Of a DNA stretch of 64,000 nt, positions 41,650 through 49,890 are shown one piece after another. Source of the DNA: Pontibacter amylolyticus (lineage in GTDB: Bacteria; Bacteroidota; Bacteroidia; Cytophagales; Hymenobacteraceae). The position numbers and the translations under genes are program-made. The DNA is taken from positions 248,001 to 312,000 of the forward strand of contig NZ_BMFP01000004.1 of NCBI RefSeq assembly GCF_014638845.1. The letters run 5' to 3'. Within the stretch, counting starts at the first letter, position 1, and each line of letters opens with the position of its first letter. Under the pieces are notes generated by a model, which worked only from the letters and a program-made list of their open reading frames with translations, did not search any database and was not told where the DNA came from.

Positions 41650-42756
41650 ATGAAAAATATACGGTTTATTTCATCCCTTGCGTTCTATAGCACTTCCTTG
41701 CTGCTGTTGATCAGCAGCTGCACGCCCGCAGAAGTATCAGAGCATAAATCAGAGGAACCTATGATGGCTCCCAAGATGGAAACCTTCGCGCTGACAAAAG
41801 ACAAATTGACTACTACCCTGTCGGTGCCGGGAGAACTTGTTGCCAACCAGGAGGTAGATATCTATGCGAAGGTGAACAGCTTTGTAAAGGTGCTGAAGGT
41901 AGACATAGGCTCTGAAGTGAAAGCGGGAGAAGTACTGATGATACTGGAAGCACCCGAGATCAGCTCCCAGCTAGTCGCTGCCAGATCCAAAATAAAATCT
42001 TTAGAGGCCACCTATATCGCCACGAAGGCAAGCTATGACCGGGTAGCGGAGGCAAGTAAAACGGAGGGCGCCGTTGCCCAGGACGCACTCGATCAGATTA
42101 CTGCCCGGAAAAATTCGGACCTGGCACAGCTGGAAGCTGCCAAAGCTTCGCTGGAGGAGGTGAAGGTAATGGCGGGATATTTGGAACTGCGTGCGCCGTT
42201 CAATGGCATCATCACTGCCCGCCATGTGGATGTTGGCGCTTACGTGGGGCCATCTGGTAAGGGGTCTGCACTGCCCTTGGTTACCCTGCAGGAGCAAAAG
42301 AATCTCCGGCTCATTGTCTCTGTCCCCGAAGCCCATCTGCCATACCTTAATACTACAAATCCGGTAAGCTTTACTGTCAGGTCGCAACCACAAGCCTCCT
42401 ATAGCGGCGTGATCAAACGTCAGGCGGGAGCCCTAGATGCCAAGCTGCGCTCAGAGCGTATAGAACTGGATATCCCAAACCCGGACAGGGCATTGCTGCC
42501 AAGAATGATAGCGGATGTAAAGATTCTGCTTTCACTCAAGGATAGTACATTTGTTGTTCCTGAAATGGCACTCGTTGACTCTGATGAAGGCATTTACGTG
42601 CTGAAGGTGGTGTCAGGCAAAGTGACCAGATTGCCTGTGCGAAGAGGCCGGAAATTCGATGGGAAAGTTGAAGTATTCGGCGAATTGAAAACTGGGGATA
42701 GGCTGATCAGCAAAGCCACCCCGCAGATAGAAGAAGGAGCTGTTGTGATGAACTAG
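41650..42756 (+). CDS. RND periplasmic adaptor of the second system
   Basis: A 368-residue adaptor lipoprotein: signal with lipobox ISSC, then VPGELVANQEVDIYAKVNSFVKVLKVDIGSEVKAGEVLMILEAPE (lipoyl half 1), a coiled-coil hairpin (SQLVAARSKIKSLEATYIATKASYD...LAQLEAAKASLEEV), GYLELRAPFNGIITARHVDVGAYV (lipoyl half 2) and a barrel plus membrane-proximal domain. No heavy-metal-binding domain is attached. It closes the operon; a terminator follows at 42843. Confidence 0.9.
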   Translation: MKNIRFISSLAFYSTSLLLLISSCTPAEVSEHKSEEPMMAPKMETFALTKDKLTTTLSVPGELVANQEVDIYAKVNSFVKVLKVDIGSEVKAGEVLMILEAPEISSQLVAARSKIKSLEATYIATKASYDRVAEASKTEGAVAQDALDQITARKNSDLAQLEAAKASLEEVKVMAGYLELRAPFNGIITARHVDVGAYVGPSGKGSALPLVTLQEQKNLRLIVSVPEAHLPYLNTTNPVSFTVRSQPQASYSGVIKRQAGALDAKLRSERIELDIPNPDRALLPRMIADVKILLSLKDSTFVVPEMALVDSDEGIYVLKVVSGKVTRLPVRRGRKFDGKVEVFGELKTGDRLISKATPQIEEGAVVMN

Positions 42757-42842
42757 GAAGTCAAGGGATAGCATCAAAGTGCCCAGCTTTTCTGTTCGGT
42801 GACTCTTTTGAATATTGGTTAATGTTTAGTTTGTGTTGATAT

Positions 42843-42871
42843 GGGGCTCCTTTTGGGAGCCCTATATTTTT
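42843..42871 (+). terminator. Intrinsic terminator of the second RND operon
   Basis: Stem GGGCTCC / GGGAGCCC with a TTTT loop, followed by TATATTTTT, ~90 bases after the adaptor stop codon. Confidence 0.85.
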
Positions 42872-43361
42872 GATCCTCGAGTACGGACAATTTCTTAGAG
42901 CTCTTGTGTAACCTATTAAGGTACTCAATCAGGCCAAAGGATGGTAATGGTAGTTGTTACTGATTCCGGGTTTGCATGACTCAGGTTTTATCCTATCCTC
43001 GTTTTCTCATTCATAGAAGATTATCAGGCTATAGTGTCAAGCGGGCAATGCTTGTGATTTTTGCCTTTGTCAGGTGTTACCATCTCTCGGATGGTAGAAT
43101 TTGTGGTCGGAGAGCACAGAAGTCCAGTGAATTGGACTTTTTGTCCCGCACATAAGGCAGAACAGAGCCTTATCTTTGTGATGCAATTTTATTGATACAG
43201 AGAGACTTGAGAGTGTGTGAAATTCTTCCTTGCAGGTAATAATGAGCCAAATGCCGGGAGAGGGCTGACCTTTTTCAGCCAATGCTTTAAAAGCTCCTAT
43301 GATTCATTAATAAACAGAGAAGCTGGATGGTAATCTATTAGATCATTGTTCGGTGTTGAAT
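42872..43361. other. Intergenic region before the AraC regulator
   Basis: I see no supported gene. TATCTTTG at 43169-43176 matches the Bacteroidota -7 consensus TANNTTTG and could be the promoter of the AraC-type gene; small inverted repeats (ACCATCTCTCGGATGGT around 43079-43096) lie upstream of it. Confidence 0.35.
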
Positions 43362-44243
43362 ATGCTTATGTCTGCAGCTATACCAATTTATGATATTGGC
43401 TCACTATCATCGGATAGGCTTGGGGAGGAGGAAATTATAGTAAGCAGGCTAAGCCATTACCTTGTAACCCATCCAAATTTAAAATTCCCTCATCGCCATT
43501 CCTTCTATCACCTGGTGCTCTTTACGAAGGGAGAGGGAACCTACGAGATAGACTTTGTAAAATGCACGGTTTCGCCCTCACAAATGTATTTTATGGTGCC
43601 AGGGCAGGTGCATTCCTGGGACCTTACGGGAGATAATGATGGCTATATTATAAACTTCTCCAGTAGTTTTTTCCACTCTTTTTTACTTTCGCCGGAGTAC
43701 CTCAAACAGTTTTCTTTCCTAGCAGGTATAGTGGATGGGTCCATTATTACTCTGCCTGAAAATCTCCGGCAGGAAATCACCGCTGTGTTTGAGTCAATTA
43801 TAGAGGAAGCACAGCTAAAGCACCGTGTCAACAGGGACATGATACGGGTTCTGCTGCTGCGGATTTTCCTTACTATAAACAAGCATCTGGGCAGTAGGCC
43901 AGAACAGAAGGTGACCGGCTCCAAAGTGATCCTTATTCGGAATTTTCAGAACCTGGTGGAGCAACATTTTCACCGCCTCAGGCTTCCCAGAGACTATGCG
44001 ACTTTGCTTTACATTACTCCTAACCACTTGAACGCCTTAAGTAAAGACATTCTGGGTAAACCCGCAGGTGAAGTGATAAGGGAGAGGGTGCTGCTGGAGG
44101 CAAAGCGGCGGCTGATCGATTTTGATCTTACCATCTCTGAGGTAGCCTTCCAACTCGGGTTTAATGACAATTCATACTTTACGAAGTTCTTTAAAAAGTA
44201 TGGAGGGATTACGCCTGAGGAGTTCAGGGAAAAGCACAGCTAA
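43362..44243 (+). CDS. AraC-family transcriptional regulator
   Basis: About 293 residues. The N-terminal half is a cupin-like sensing domain (HYLVTHPNLKFPHRHSFYHLVLFTKGEGTYEIDFVKCTVSPSQMYFMVPGQVHSW), and the C-terminal ~100 residues form the AraC double helix-turn-helix (RDYATLLYITPNHLNALSKDILGKPAGEVI; AKRRLIDFDLTISEVAFQLGFNDNSYFTKFFKKYGGITPEEFRE). It probably binds a small ligand through the cupin and activates a nearby promoter. It lies 600 bases downstream of the second RND operon, which is the obvious candidate target (inference). Start: ATG at 43362; a GTG three codons earlier is possible. Confidence 0.9.
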   Translation: MLMSAAIPIYDIGSLSSDRLGEEEIIVSRLSHYLVTHPNLKFPHRHSFYHLVLFTKGEGTYEIDFVKCTVSPSQMYFMVPGQVHSWDLTGDNDGYIINFSSSFFHSFLLSPEYLKQFSFLAGIVDGSIITLPENLRQEITAVFESIIEEAQLKHRVNRDMIRVLLLRIFLTINKHLGSRPEQKVTGSKVILIRNFQNLVEQHFHRLRLPRDYATLLYITPNHLNALSKDILGKPAGEVIRERVLLEAKRRLIDFDLTISEVAFQLGFNDNSYFTKFFKKYGGITPEEFREKHS

Positions 44244-44399
44244 ACAGCACTTGAGCTAGATTTATTACCTGTGGTCTTTTACTAAAAAGTTTCCTTCGGC
44301 GACTTTAAAGGCTTTATGTAGACCAGGTAACCAGCATTTTTTTAAGGAAGACTGACAAACCTGTAAAGACACACAGGACGTACCCATTTTTTCATTTGA

Positions 44400-44575
44400 T
44401 TTGGTCGGCAATGGTAATATAGCCTGTGTACTGGGCGTCAACGGCTGTCAGCACGATCGTTTCCACGATACCCTCCAGGCTTTGGTCATAGGCGATGTTG
44501 AACTTCCGCAGCAGCTTGCTGTTGCCTGCCAGCACCTGCCTGCCAAAACCGTCTCACCTTTCATTTTGGGGCCAA
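44400..44575 (-). pseudogene. Relic of a Zn/Cd P1B ATPase with internal deletion
   Basis: On the minus strand the sequence first reads KMKGETVLAG, matching the actuator-domain stretch KKKGETVLAG of the intact pump at 60181 (residues 231-239). It then jumps, out of frame, to GNSKLLRKFNIAYDQSLEG and IVETIVLTAVDAQYTGYITIADQI, matching GNARLLDKYNVQYDSSLKE...AVDGTYAGYITIAD (residues ~445-490). About 200 codons between are missing and nothing follows. So this is a doubly truncated, internally deleted remnant of a zntA/cadA-like gene, diverged enough to come from a different source than the intact one. Confidence 0.8.
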
Positions 44576-45235
44576 AAGCCTAAATACTAACTCTTTTGTA
44601 ATTACTGTTTAAAACAGATAATTTGTGCTGACTTCAAAAAGGACAGCGTAGAATAATCCTTTGTTTGTGTACCCCCCTCTAAGCCTGTTAACTTGCTCAG
44701 GTGAGTAAACAAGGCAATGATAGTCGAAATCTGGTCTTGCAGCCCTGCCAGTAGAGCCTGTTATTGTACAATTGAAAAGTTGTGAAGAAAGTCAGTTAAT
44801 AGATGCCGGCAAGTATCAAATCGTGTTACAGTGCCGTCAGGGCGAGCCGGGTTTGCTTTGATGGGCACATGAGCGAACCGGTTATGAAAATGTGCCCCAG
44901 GCTGTGTTTGGACACCATTGTCATGACCAAAGCCTGCACGTGTACCGTAATTACGAGGCGGTGGCTGCTTTAGATGTATACCAATAATAGGAATACACAG
45001 TAGATGCTGAAGATTTGGCACATGCTTGCAGCCTGCTAAAAGCGACCACATGTACATAAGACGGCTGTCAGCTTCATCCGGGTTTACAATCCTCATATTT
45101 CTGTCAGTATCGAACGGGTAAGGAAGTAGGCAAGTCTTACTTAAATGCTTTTGTTCGATTCATCTGCCTTTCTTTATCACCTAAAAAGAAGACATAATTA
45201 AAGCATAGCATAAACTATTTGTATCTTTTTTATAT
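44576..45235. other. Stretch without a supported gene between the ATPase relic and arsR
   Basis: A minus-strand open frame of 111 codons exists at 44761-45096, but its composition and lack of recognisable motifs do not persuade me; on the plus strand the same DNA also gives protein-like text interrupted by one stop, as in a decayed gene. I leave it unassigned. Confidence 0.4.
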
Positions 45236-45263
45236 TAATCGTAATATTGCAATAAAACGATTA
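45236..45263 (+). promoter_or_regulatory. Palindromic operator candidate for ArsR
   Basis: TAATCGT and ACGATTA form perfect seven-base arms around a 14-base AT-rich centre (AATATTGCAATAAA) that itself contains ATATTGCAAT. It ends six bases before the arsR start, an ideal place for autorepression by a dimeric ArsR-type protein. Confidence 0.6.
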
Positions 45264-45269
45264 GAAATT

Positions 45270-45602
45270 ATGGGATTGACGAAAACTGAAAACTACACGG
45301 AGGCGCAAAACAAGACTGCCCTCCTGCTCAAGGCGTTGGGGCATCCAGCGAGAGTTGCCATCATCGAACACCTGCTCAAAGCCAAATCCTGCGTGTGCGG
45401 TGACATCGTGAGCGAACTGCCGCTGGCGCAGGCAACAGTGTCGCAGCACCTGAAAGAACTCAAGAACGCTGGCATCATCAAAGGCACGGTGGAGGGCAAC
45501 GCAATCTGCTACTGCCTGGACGAAAGAGCATTCGAGTACCTGAACGGCTACTTTGCTGCCCTGCTGGATGGCGTCAGAAGCCAGAACACTGCCTGTTGCT
45601 AA
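45270..45602 (+). CDS. arsR: ArsR-family metalloregulator of the arsenic operon
   Basis: A 110-residue winged-helix repressor: KALGHPARVAIIEHLLKAKSCVCGDIVSELPLAQATVSQHLKELKNAGIIKGTVEGNAICYCLD. Cysteines in CVCGD and at the end (NTACC), plus CYC in the wing, can provide a three-thiol As(III)/Sb(III) site. It should repress the operon and release DNA on arsenite binding. I use the ATG at 45270; upstream in-frame codons would place the start inside the palindromic operator. Three further genes follow in the same direction, ending in the Acr3 pump, which identifies arsenic as the inducer. Confidence 0.9.
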   Translation: MGLTKTENYTEAQNKTALLLKALGHPARVAIIEHLLKAKSCVCGDIVSELPLAQATVSQHLKELKNAGIIKGTVEGNAICYCLDERAFEYLNGYFAALLDGVRSQNTACC

Positions 45603-45641
45603 ACAAGAGGACACACGATTAATAGTTAAACATACAATAGC

Positions 45642-46109
45642 ATGAAACTGTCAGAAGTAAAGCATATCCTGCAAACAGCCGAAGCGGTGGACTTCGAGTT
45701 GGAAAACGGCACGAAAGTGCCAGAACATTTCCACGTAACCGAGGTAGGCGTGGTGACCAAGCATTTCATTGATTGCGGTGGAACGGTGCGCACCGAGAAA
45801 GTGGCAAACTTCCAGCTATGGGATGCCAACGACTTTGACCACCGATTGAAGCCACAGAAACTGCTCAACATCATCGCCCTATCAGAGAAAGCCTTGGGCA
45901 TGGAGGACCTGGACATCGAGGTGGAGTACCAAGGGGAAACCATCGGTAAGTACGACCTTGGTTATAACGGGAAGAACTTCGTGCTGCTTTCAAAGACGAC
46001 CAACTGCCTCGCCCCAGACAAGTGTGGTATCCCGAAAGAGAAACTCAGAATCAACCTCAGAGAGATGCAGTCGGGCAACGCCTGCACCCCAGGAGGAGGC
46101 TGCTGCTAA
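45642..46109 (+). CDS. DUF6428 family protein of the arsenic operon
   Basis: A 155-residue soluble protein: MKLSEVKHILQTAEAVDFELENGTKVPEHFHVTEVG, HFIDCGGTVRTEKVANFQLWDANDFDHRLKPQKLL, and a Cys-rich end (NCLAPDKCGIPKEKL...SGNACTPGGGCC). The family is repeatedly found between arsR and arsenic transporter genes in Bacteroidota and is named DUF6428. The FHVTEVG region resembles a cupin-like strand with His residues, and the C-terminal Cys cluster could hold arsenite or a metal. The function is not established; a chaperone or sensor role is conceivable. Confidence 0.8.
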   Translation: MKLSEVKHILQTAEAVDFELENGTKVPEHFHVTEVGVVTKHFIDCGGTVRTEKVANFQLWDANDFDHRLKPQKLLNIIALSEKALGMEDLDIEVEYQGETIGKYDLGYNGKNFVLLSKTTNCLAPDKCGIPKEKLRINLREMQSGNACTPGGGCC

Positions 46110-46154
46110 GTAGCCACCACGCCCTTATACCATCTACCCAAACCACAATAGACG

Positions 46155-46931
46155 ATGAGTAAGATAGCACTCTTCAGTGACATCCACGCCAACCTGCCTG
46201 CCTTGGAGGCGTTCTTTGCCGATGTAGACAGCAGGAAGCCAGATTTTATCTACTGCCTCGGTGACCTGGTGGGCTACAACATCTGGGCAAACGAGGTGAT
46301 AGACGAAATCCGAAAGCGCAACATCCCCACCATTGCAGGCAACTACGACTTCGGCATCGGCAGGGCGAGTAATGACTGCGGCTGCGCCTACAAAACGGAC
46401 GAGGAAAAAGCCAACGGTGCTGTCTCCATCTCCTTTACCAACGACATCATCAAGCCCGAGCAACGCCAGTACCTGCGGACGCTTCCTGCGCACATCAGGG
46501 TGGAGTACCAGTTGAACAAAGACAAGCTCAGCCTGCTGCTGGTGCATGGCAGCCCCAGGAAGATAAACGAGTACCTGTTTGAAGACCGAGACGAAAAGAG
46601 CCTGCTGCGCATCATGAAGGACGCTGATGCCGACATTCTGTGCTTCGGGCATACCCACAAGCCCTACCACCGCATACTGGACTCAGGTGAGGATGGCCAG
46701 CCCCACTACCGCCACGCCATCAACATCGGCTCGGTGGGCAAGCCCAAGGATGGCGACAACCGGGGCGGCTACGTGATGCTCACCATTAACGACAACTCTT
46801 CCGTGCTGGACAAGGGCAGCGTGGAAGTGGAGTTTATCCGCTTCAAATATGAATACGAGAAAGCAGCCCGAGCCATTGAGGACTGCATCCTGCCCAATGC
46901 CTACGCTGAGAATCTAAGAAAAGGCTGTTAA
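46155..46931 (+). CDS. Metallophosphoesterase of the arsenic operon
   Basis: A 258-residue calcineurin-like phosphoesterase. All metal-binding motifs are present: [14 protein letters not shown] (Asp9, His11), [24 protein letters not shown], and [12 protein letters not shown] Cys-rich insert ([14 protein letters not shown]) lies after the GNYD motif. Related proteins hydrolyse phosphodiesters or phosphomonoesters using two metal ions in the cytosol. Why it is in an ars operon is unclear; repair of arsenate-ester damage or phosphate homeostasis during arsenate exposure would be guesses. It is 12 bases upstream of acr3, so co-transcribed. Confidence 0.88.
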   Translation: MSKIALFSDIHANLPALEAFFADVDSRKPDFIYCLGDLVGYNIWANEVIDEIRKRNIPTIAGNYDFGIGRASNDCGCAYKTDEEKANGAVSISFTNDIIKPEQRQYLRTLPAHIRVEYQLNKDKLSLLLVHGSPRKINEYLFEDRDEKSLLRIMKDADADILCFGHTHKPYHRILDSGEDGQPHYRHAINIGSVGKPKDGDNRGGYVMLTINDNSSVLDKGSVEVEFIRFKYEYEKAARAIEDCILPNAYAENLRKGC

Positions 46932-46942
46932 AAGTAAAAGTT

Positions 46943-48028
46943 ATGAGTGCTACCAATTGTACACCTGCCCACAATCGAAAGAAACTGAGTTTTCTGGACC
47001 GCTACCTGACCCTGTGGATATTCCTTGCCATGTTTCTGGGTGTGGGCATCGGCTACTTCCTGCCCGAGTCCTCCGGGTTCATTAATTCCTTTTCAAGCGG
47101 GACGACCAATGTGCCGCTGGCCATCGGCCTTATCCTGATGATGTACCCACCGCTGGCGAAGGTGCGCTACGAGAAGATGGGGGAGGTGTTCAAGAATGTG
47201 AAGGTGCTGACGATGTCACTGCTGCTCAACTGGGTCATCGGGCCGCTGCTGATGTTCTTTCTGGCGATAGGCTTCTTTCATGACCAACCCGAGTACATGA
47301 TAGGGCTGATACTGATAGGCATTGCCCGCTGTATTGCGATGGTGATGGTCTGGAACGAGCTGGCGGAGGGCAATAGGGAGTATGCCGCAGGGCTGGTGGC
47401 GCTTAACAGCGTCTTCCAGATTTTCTTCTACAGCGTGTATGCCTACCTGTTCATCTCGGTGCTGCCGCCTTATTTTGGCGTGGCCAGTTCCGAGATTAAC
47501 ATCACCATCGGCCAGATAGCCGAGAGCGTGCTGCTATACCTGGGCATCCCGTTCTTTGCTGGTGTAGTGAGCCGCTACGGGCTGATAAGGTGGAAAGGAC
47601 TGGACTGGTTCAACAACAGGTATATCCCTTTCATCTCGCCCATCACGCTCATTGCGCTGCTGTTCACCATCATGCTGATGTTTAGCCTGAAAGGGGAGCT
47701 AATCGTGCAAATACCGTTTGACGTGGTGAAAATCGCTATTCCGCTGGTGCTCTACTTCACCATCATGTTCGTGGTCAGCTTCATCCTCGGCAAGGTGCTG
47801 GGCGCTGACTACTCCAAGAACACGGCCGTCTCCTTCACCGCCACGGGCAATAACTTTGAATTAGCCATTGCTGTTGCCATCGGTGTGTTCGGCATCAACT
47901 CCGGGCAGGCCTTCGCTGGCGTGATAGGTCCGCTGGTGGAGGTGCCTGCGCTGATACTGCTGGTGAACGTTGCCTTCTGGTTCAAACGGAGATGGTACAG
48001 CAAGGAGAAGGAACCTGTCACTTCATAG
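46943..48028 (+). CDS. acr3: Acr3-family arsenite efflux transporter
   Basis: A 361-residue, ten-helix inner-membrane carrier. Family signatures: [83 protein letters not shown] (with the essential Cys of Acr3 proteins) and [41 protein letters not shown]. It exports As(III) using the membrane potential. It is the last gene of the operon and is followed by a terminator. No arsenate reductase gene is in the window, so arsenate would need a reductase encoded elsewhere. Confidence 0.96.
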   Translation: MSATNCTPAHNRKKLSFLDRYLTLWIFLAMFLGVGIGYFLPESSGFINSFSSGTTNVPLAIGLILMMYPPLAKVRYEKMGEVFKNVKVLTMSLLLNWVIGPLLMFFLAIGFFHDQPEYMIGLILIGIARCIAMVMVWNELAEGNREYAAGLVALNSVFQIFFYSVYAYLFISVLPPYFGVASSEINITIGQIAESVLLYLGIPFFAGVVSRYGLIRWKGLDWFNNRYIPFISPITLIALLFTIMLMFSLKGELIVQIPFDVVKIAIPLVLYFTIMFVVSFILGKVLGADYSKNTAVSFTATGNNFELAIAVAIGVFGINSGQAFAGVIGPLVEVPALILLVNVAFWFKRRWYSKEKEPVTS

Positions 48029-48048
48029 ATACTGCATGAAATCGTTTA

Positions 48049-48088
48049 TACAGGGGCTGTTCAGGTGTTTGAGCAGCCCCTGTTGTTT
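48049..48088 (+). terminator. Intrinsic terminator of the arsenic operon
   Basis: Arms ACAGGGGCTG(TTCA) / (TTGAG)CAGCCCCTGT are followed by TGTTTTG, 20 bases after the acr3 stop codon. Confidence 0.85.
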
Positions 48089-48857
48089 TGTTGAGGTATT
48101 TTCTCTCACATCTGAATCACGCCTCGAAATACAATTACTCTAAATTCAAATATGGGCATCATTCGCGTATAGGTTGAAGCGTCATGATAGTTGAGACTTT
48201 CACGGTGCACAGATACAGCTTCTGAATTTCAGTTTTAACGTTTTACGCCTTCTCTGTGTTGACATCCTAATAATGGAGGCATAAGGTTATGGAGTGAACA
48301 AACCTCAAAAGCTGATTCCATCAATCAGTGAAGTAGACAAATAAGGAGGGTTAGCCTCATAGGCATGCACTTGGTAGTCAAGACCAGAAGTGTCTAACGG
48401 TTGCTACGCAAGACGTTGTTAAATTAGTGGAATATAACTAGTATGCGATCGGTAAGAGTATTCAACATGCGCCTTATGAGAAAAGGTGCCTACCATTTAC
48501 TACCGCTGTCAATGTTTTAATCCTTCAGATATGATATAAAAAGTAGCTTACCAAGTATACAGGAGGCATAGGTAGTACTTACCTAGAGTTAAGTCCGAAT
48601 TTTTATAGCGATGATTTGGAAGATAAAGTGTATCATGAGAAGCCACCTAAGAATGGACTTTGCACTGACAGCCTTTCATGTAATTCGCTTAGAAGGATAA
48701 GCTATACCTAGGCAGGTGTTATCACCGCAATCATATTAAAGCCTCATAATGTAGACCGCGCTACTTCCAGCTTATTGCCTAACCCCAAGTTAGGCATGAA
48801 CGTTGATATATACTGAGAGAAGTGTTAAACTACACTTTAAACTTGTATCTTTAAGTT
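48089..48857. other. Gene-free stretch between the arsenic operon and the toxin module
   Basis: No open frame of note and no recognisable relic in these ~770 bases. The sequence is AT-rich, like the gap after the integrase, and may be decayed DNA at a cassette junction. Confidence 0.45.
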
Positions 48858-49106
48858 ATGAAAAGCAGATTAAAAGCAGATAAAAGAAGTGCAGCCGGGA
48901 AGGAAACAGCCTACGTTACGAAACGTGTTTTGGTGCGGGCTGCCAGTCCTGCAGTGAAGAAAGCGTCCAGAAAGGCTATGGAAGTTGCAGGCTACGTGGT
49001 GAAAGCAGAAAACGGGTGGGTAGTGCGCGTAGACCAGGATGGTACTAAAAAAAGAATCAGCAAGATCAGAAATATAACACGCCCTAAACAAATTGTCCTC
49101 GACTAA
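48858..49106 (+). CDS. Small basic protein upstream of the zeta-like toxin (putative antitoxin)
   Basis: An 82-residue protein, strongly Lys/Arg-rich: MKSRLKADKRSAAGKETAYVTKRVL, then SPAVKKASRKAMEVAGYVVKAENGWVVRVDQDGTKKRISKI. It overlaps the start of the zeta-like kinase gene by 14 bases, the usual organisation of a toxin-antitoxin pair, with the short gene first. The partner assignment comes only from this arrangement. The segment AGYVVKAENGWVVRVDQDG recurs in small proteins next to zeta-like genes in Bacteroidota. Confidence 0.7.
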   Translation: MKSRLKADKRSAAGKETAYVTKRVLVRAASPAVKKASRKAMEVAGYVVKAENGWVVRVDQDGTKKRISKIRNITRPKQIVLD

Positions 49107-49884
49107 CTCAAAACTTAGGTTGAGAGTCTTTGCCGGCCCTAACGGCTCTGGCAAAAGCACGATCATTAACGCTGTAAGAGCCTATAAAGTCAGCCAGATT
49201 CCGGTTGACTTTGGCATTTATATAAATGCCGATGACATTGCCAAAGCACTACAGGAGGACCGCTTCTCTTTTGACCCATACCGCATCGAGGTCGCTGATG
49301 AGGAGTTTTCCCAGATAGCGGTATCATCTGGCCTTATTCACGAGCTGTTCGATCAATCCCAATTTGCAGCCTGTTACAGGCTTACTGATAATAGAATTGA
49401 GCTTGTTGCACCCGAAACCAACGAGCAGCTGGCACAGATCATCGCTGATTTCCTGAGGAAAAAGCTGTTGCTGGAGAGGAAAAAGTTCTCCTTCGAAACC
49501 GTGTTCTCTCACCCTTCCAAGCTTGACATTATGCGAGAGGCGGCGGCGGCAGGCTACAAGGTTTATCTGTACTTTGTATCCACCGAATCACCCGAAATTA
49601 ATAAATTTAGGGTGCATGTGAGAACCCAGCAGGGAGGGCATGATGTTCCTGAAGATAAGATAGAGCAAAGATATTACCGCTCGCTTGGCCTTTTGTTCGA
49701 GGCTGCCCAGTTAGCCTACCAGGTTTATTTTTTCGATAACTCCAGGGACGGAGAGGGCTTTCAGCTCTTTGCGCACTTTAAGAAGAATGCAAAGGGAGAA
49801 AAGGACTGGGACGAACTCAATCCTGATACAGTTCCAAACTGGTTCCTGGAATACTACTCAAACAAGGTCTCAGAAAGCAGATAA
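49093..49884 (+). CDS. Zeta-toxin-like P-loop kinase
   Basis: A 263-residue P-loop protein starting at TTG. Walker A GPNGSGKST is at residues 15-23, followed by NADDIAKAL, the substrate-binding LLLERKKFSFETVFSHPSKLDIMREAAAAGYKVYLYFVST, and an arginine-containing RVxxRxxxGGHDVPEDKIEQRYYRSL lid, all typical of zeta-toxin family kinases. Characterised zeta toxins phosphorylate UDP-N-acetylglucosamine and block cell-wall synthesis; other members act differently. With the small basic gene it probably stabilises the island. It could also be a non-toxic zeta-like kinase. Confidence 0.85.
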   Translation: MSSTNSKLRLRVFAGPNGSGKSTIINAVRAYKVSQIPVDFGIYINADDIAKALQEDRFSFDPYRIEVADEEFSQIAVSSGLIHELFDQSQFAACYRLTDNRIELVAPETNEQLAQIIADFLRKKLLLERKKFSFETVFSHPSKLDIMREAAAAGYKVYLYFVSTESPEINKFRVHVRTQQGGHDVPEDKIEQRYYRSLGLLFEAAQLAYQVYFFDNSRDGEGFQLFAHFKKNAKGEKDWDELNPDTVPNWFLEYYSNKVSESR

Positions 49885-49890
49885 TCGAAA

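Noticed and set aside
44761..45096. Possible 111-residue minus-strand gene before arsR
   Set aside because: No motif or start context supports it, and the opposite strand looks like a decayed coding sequence; left unassigned.
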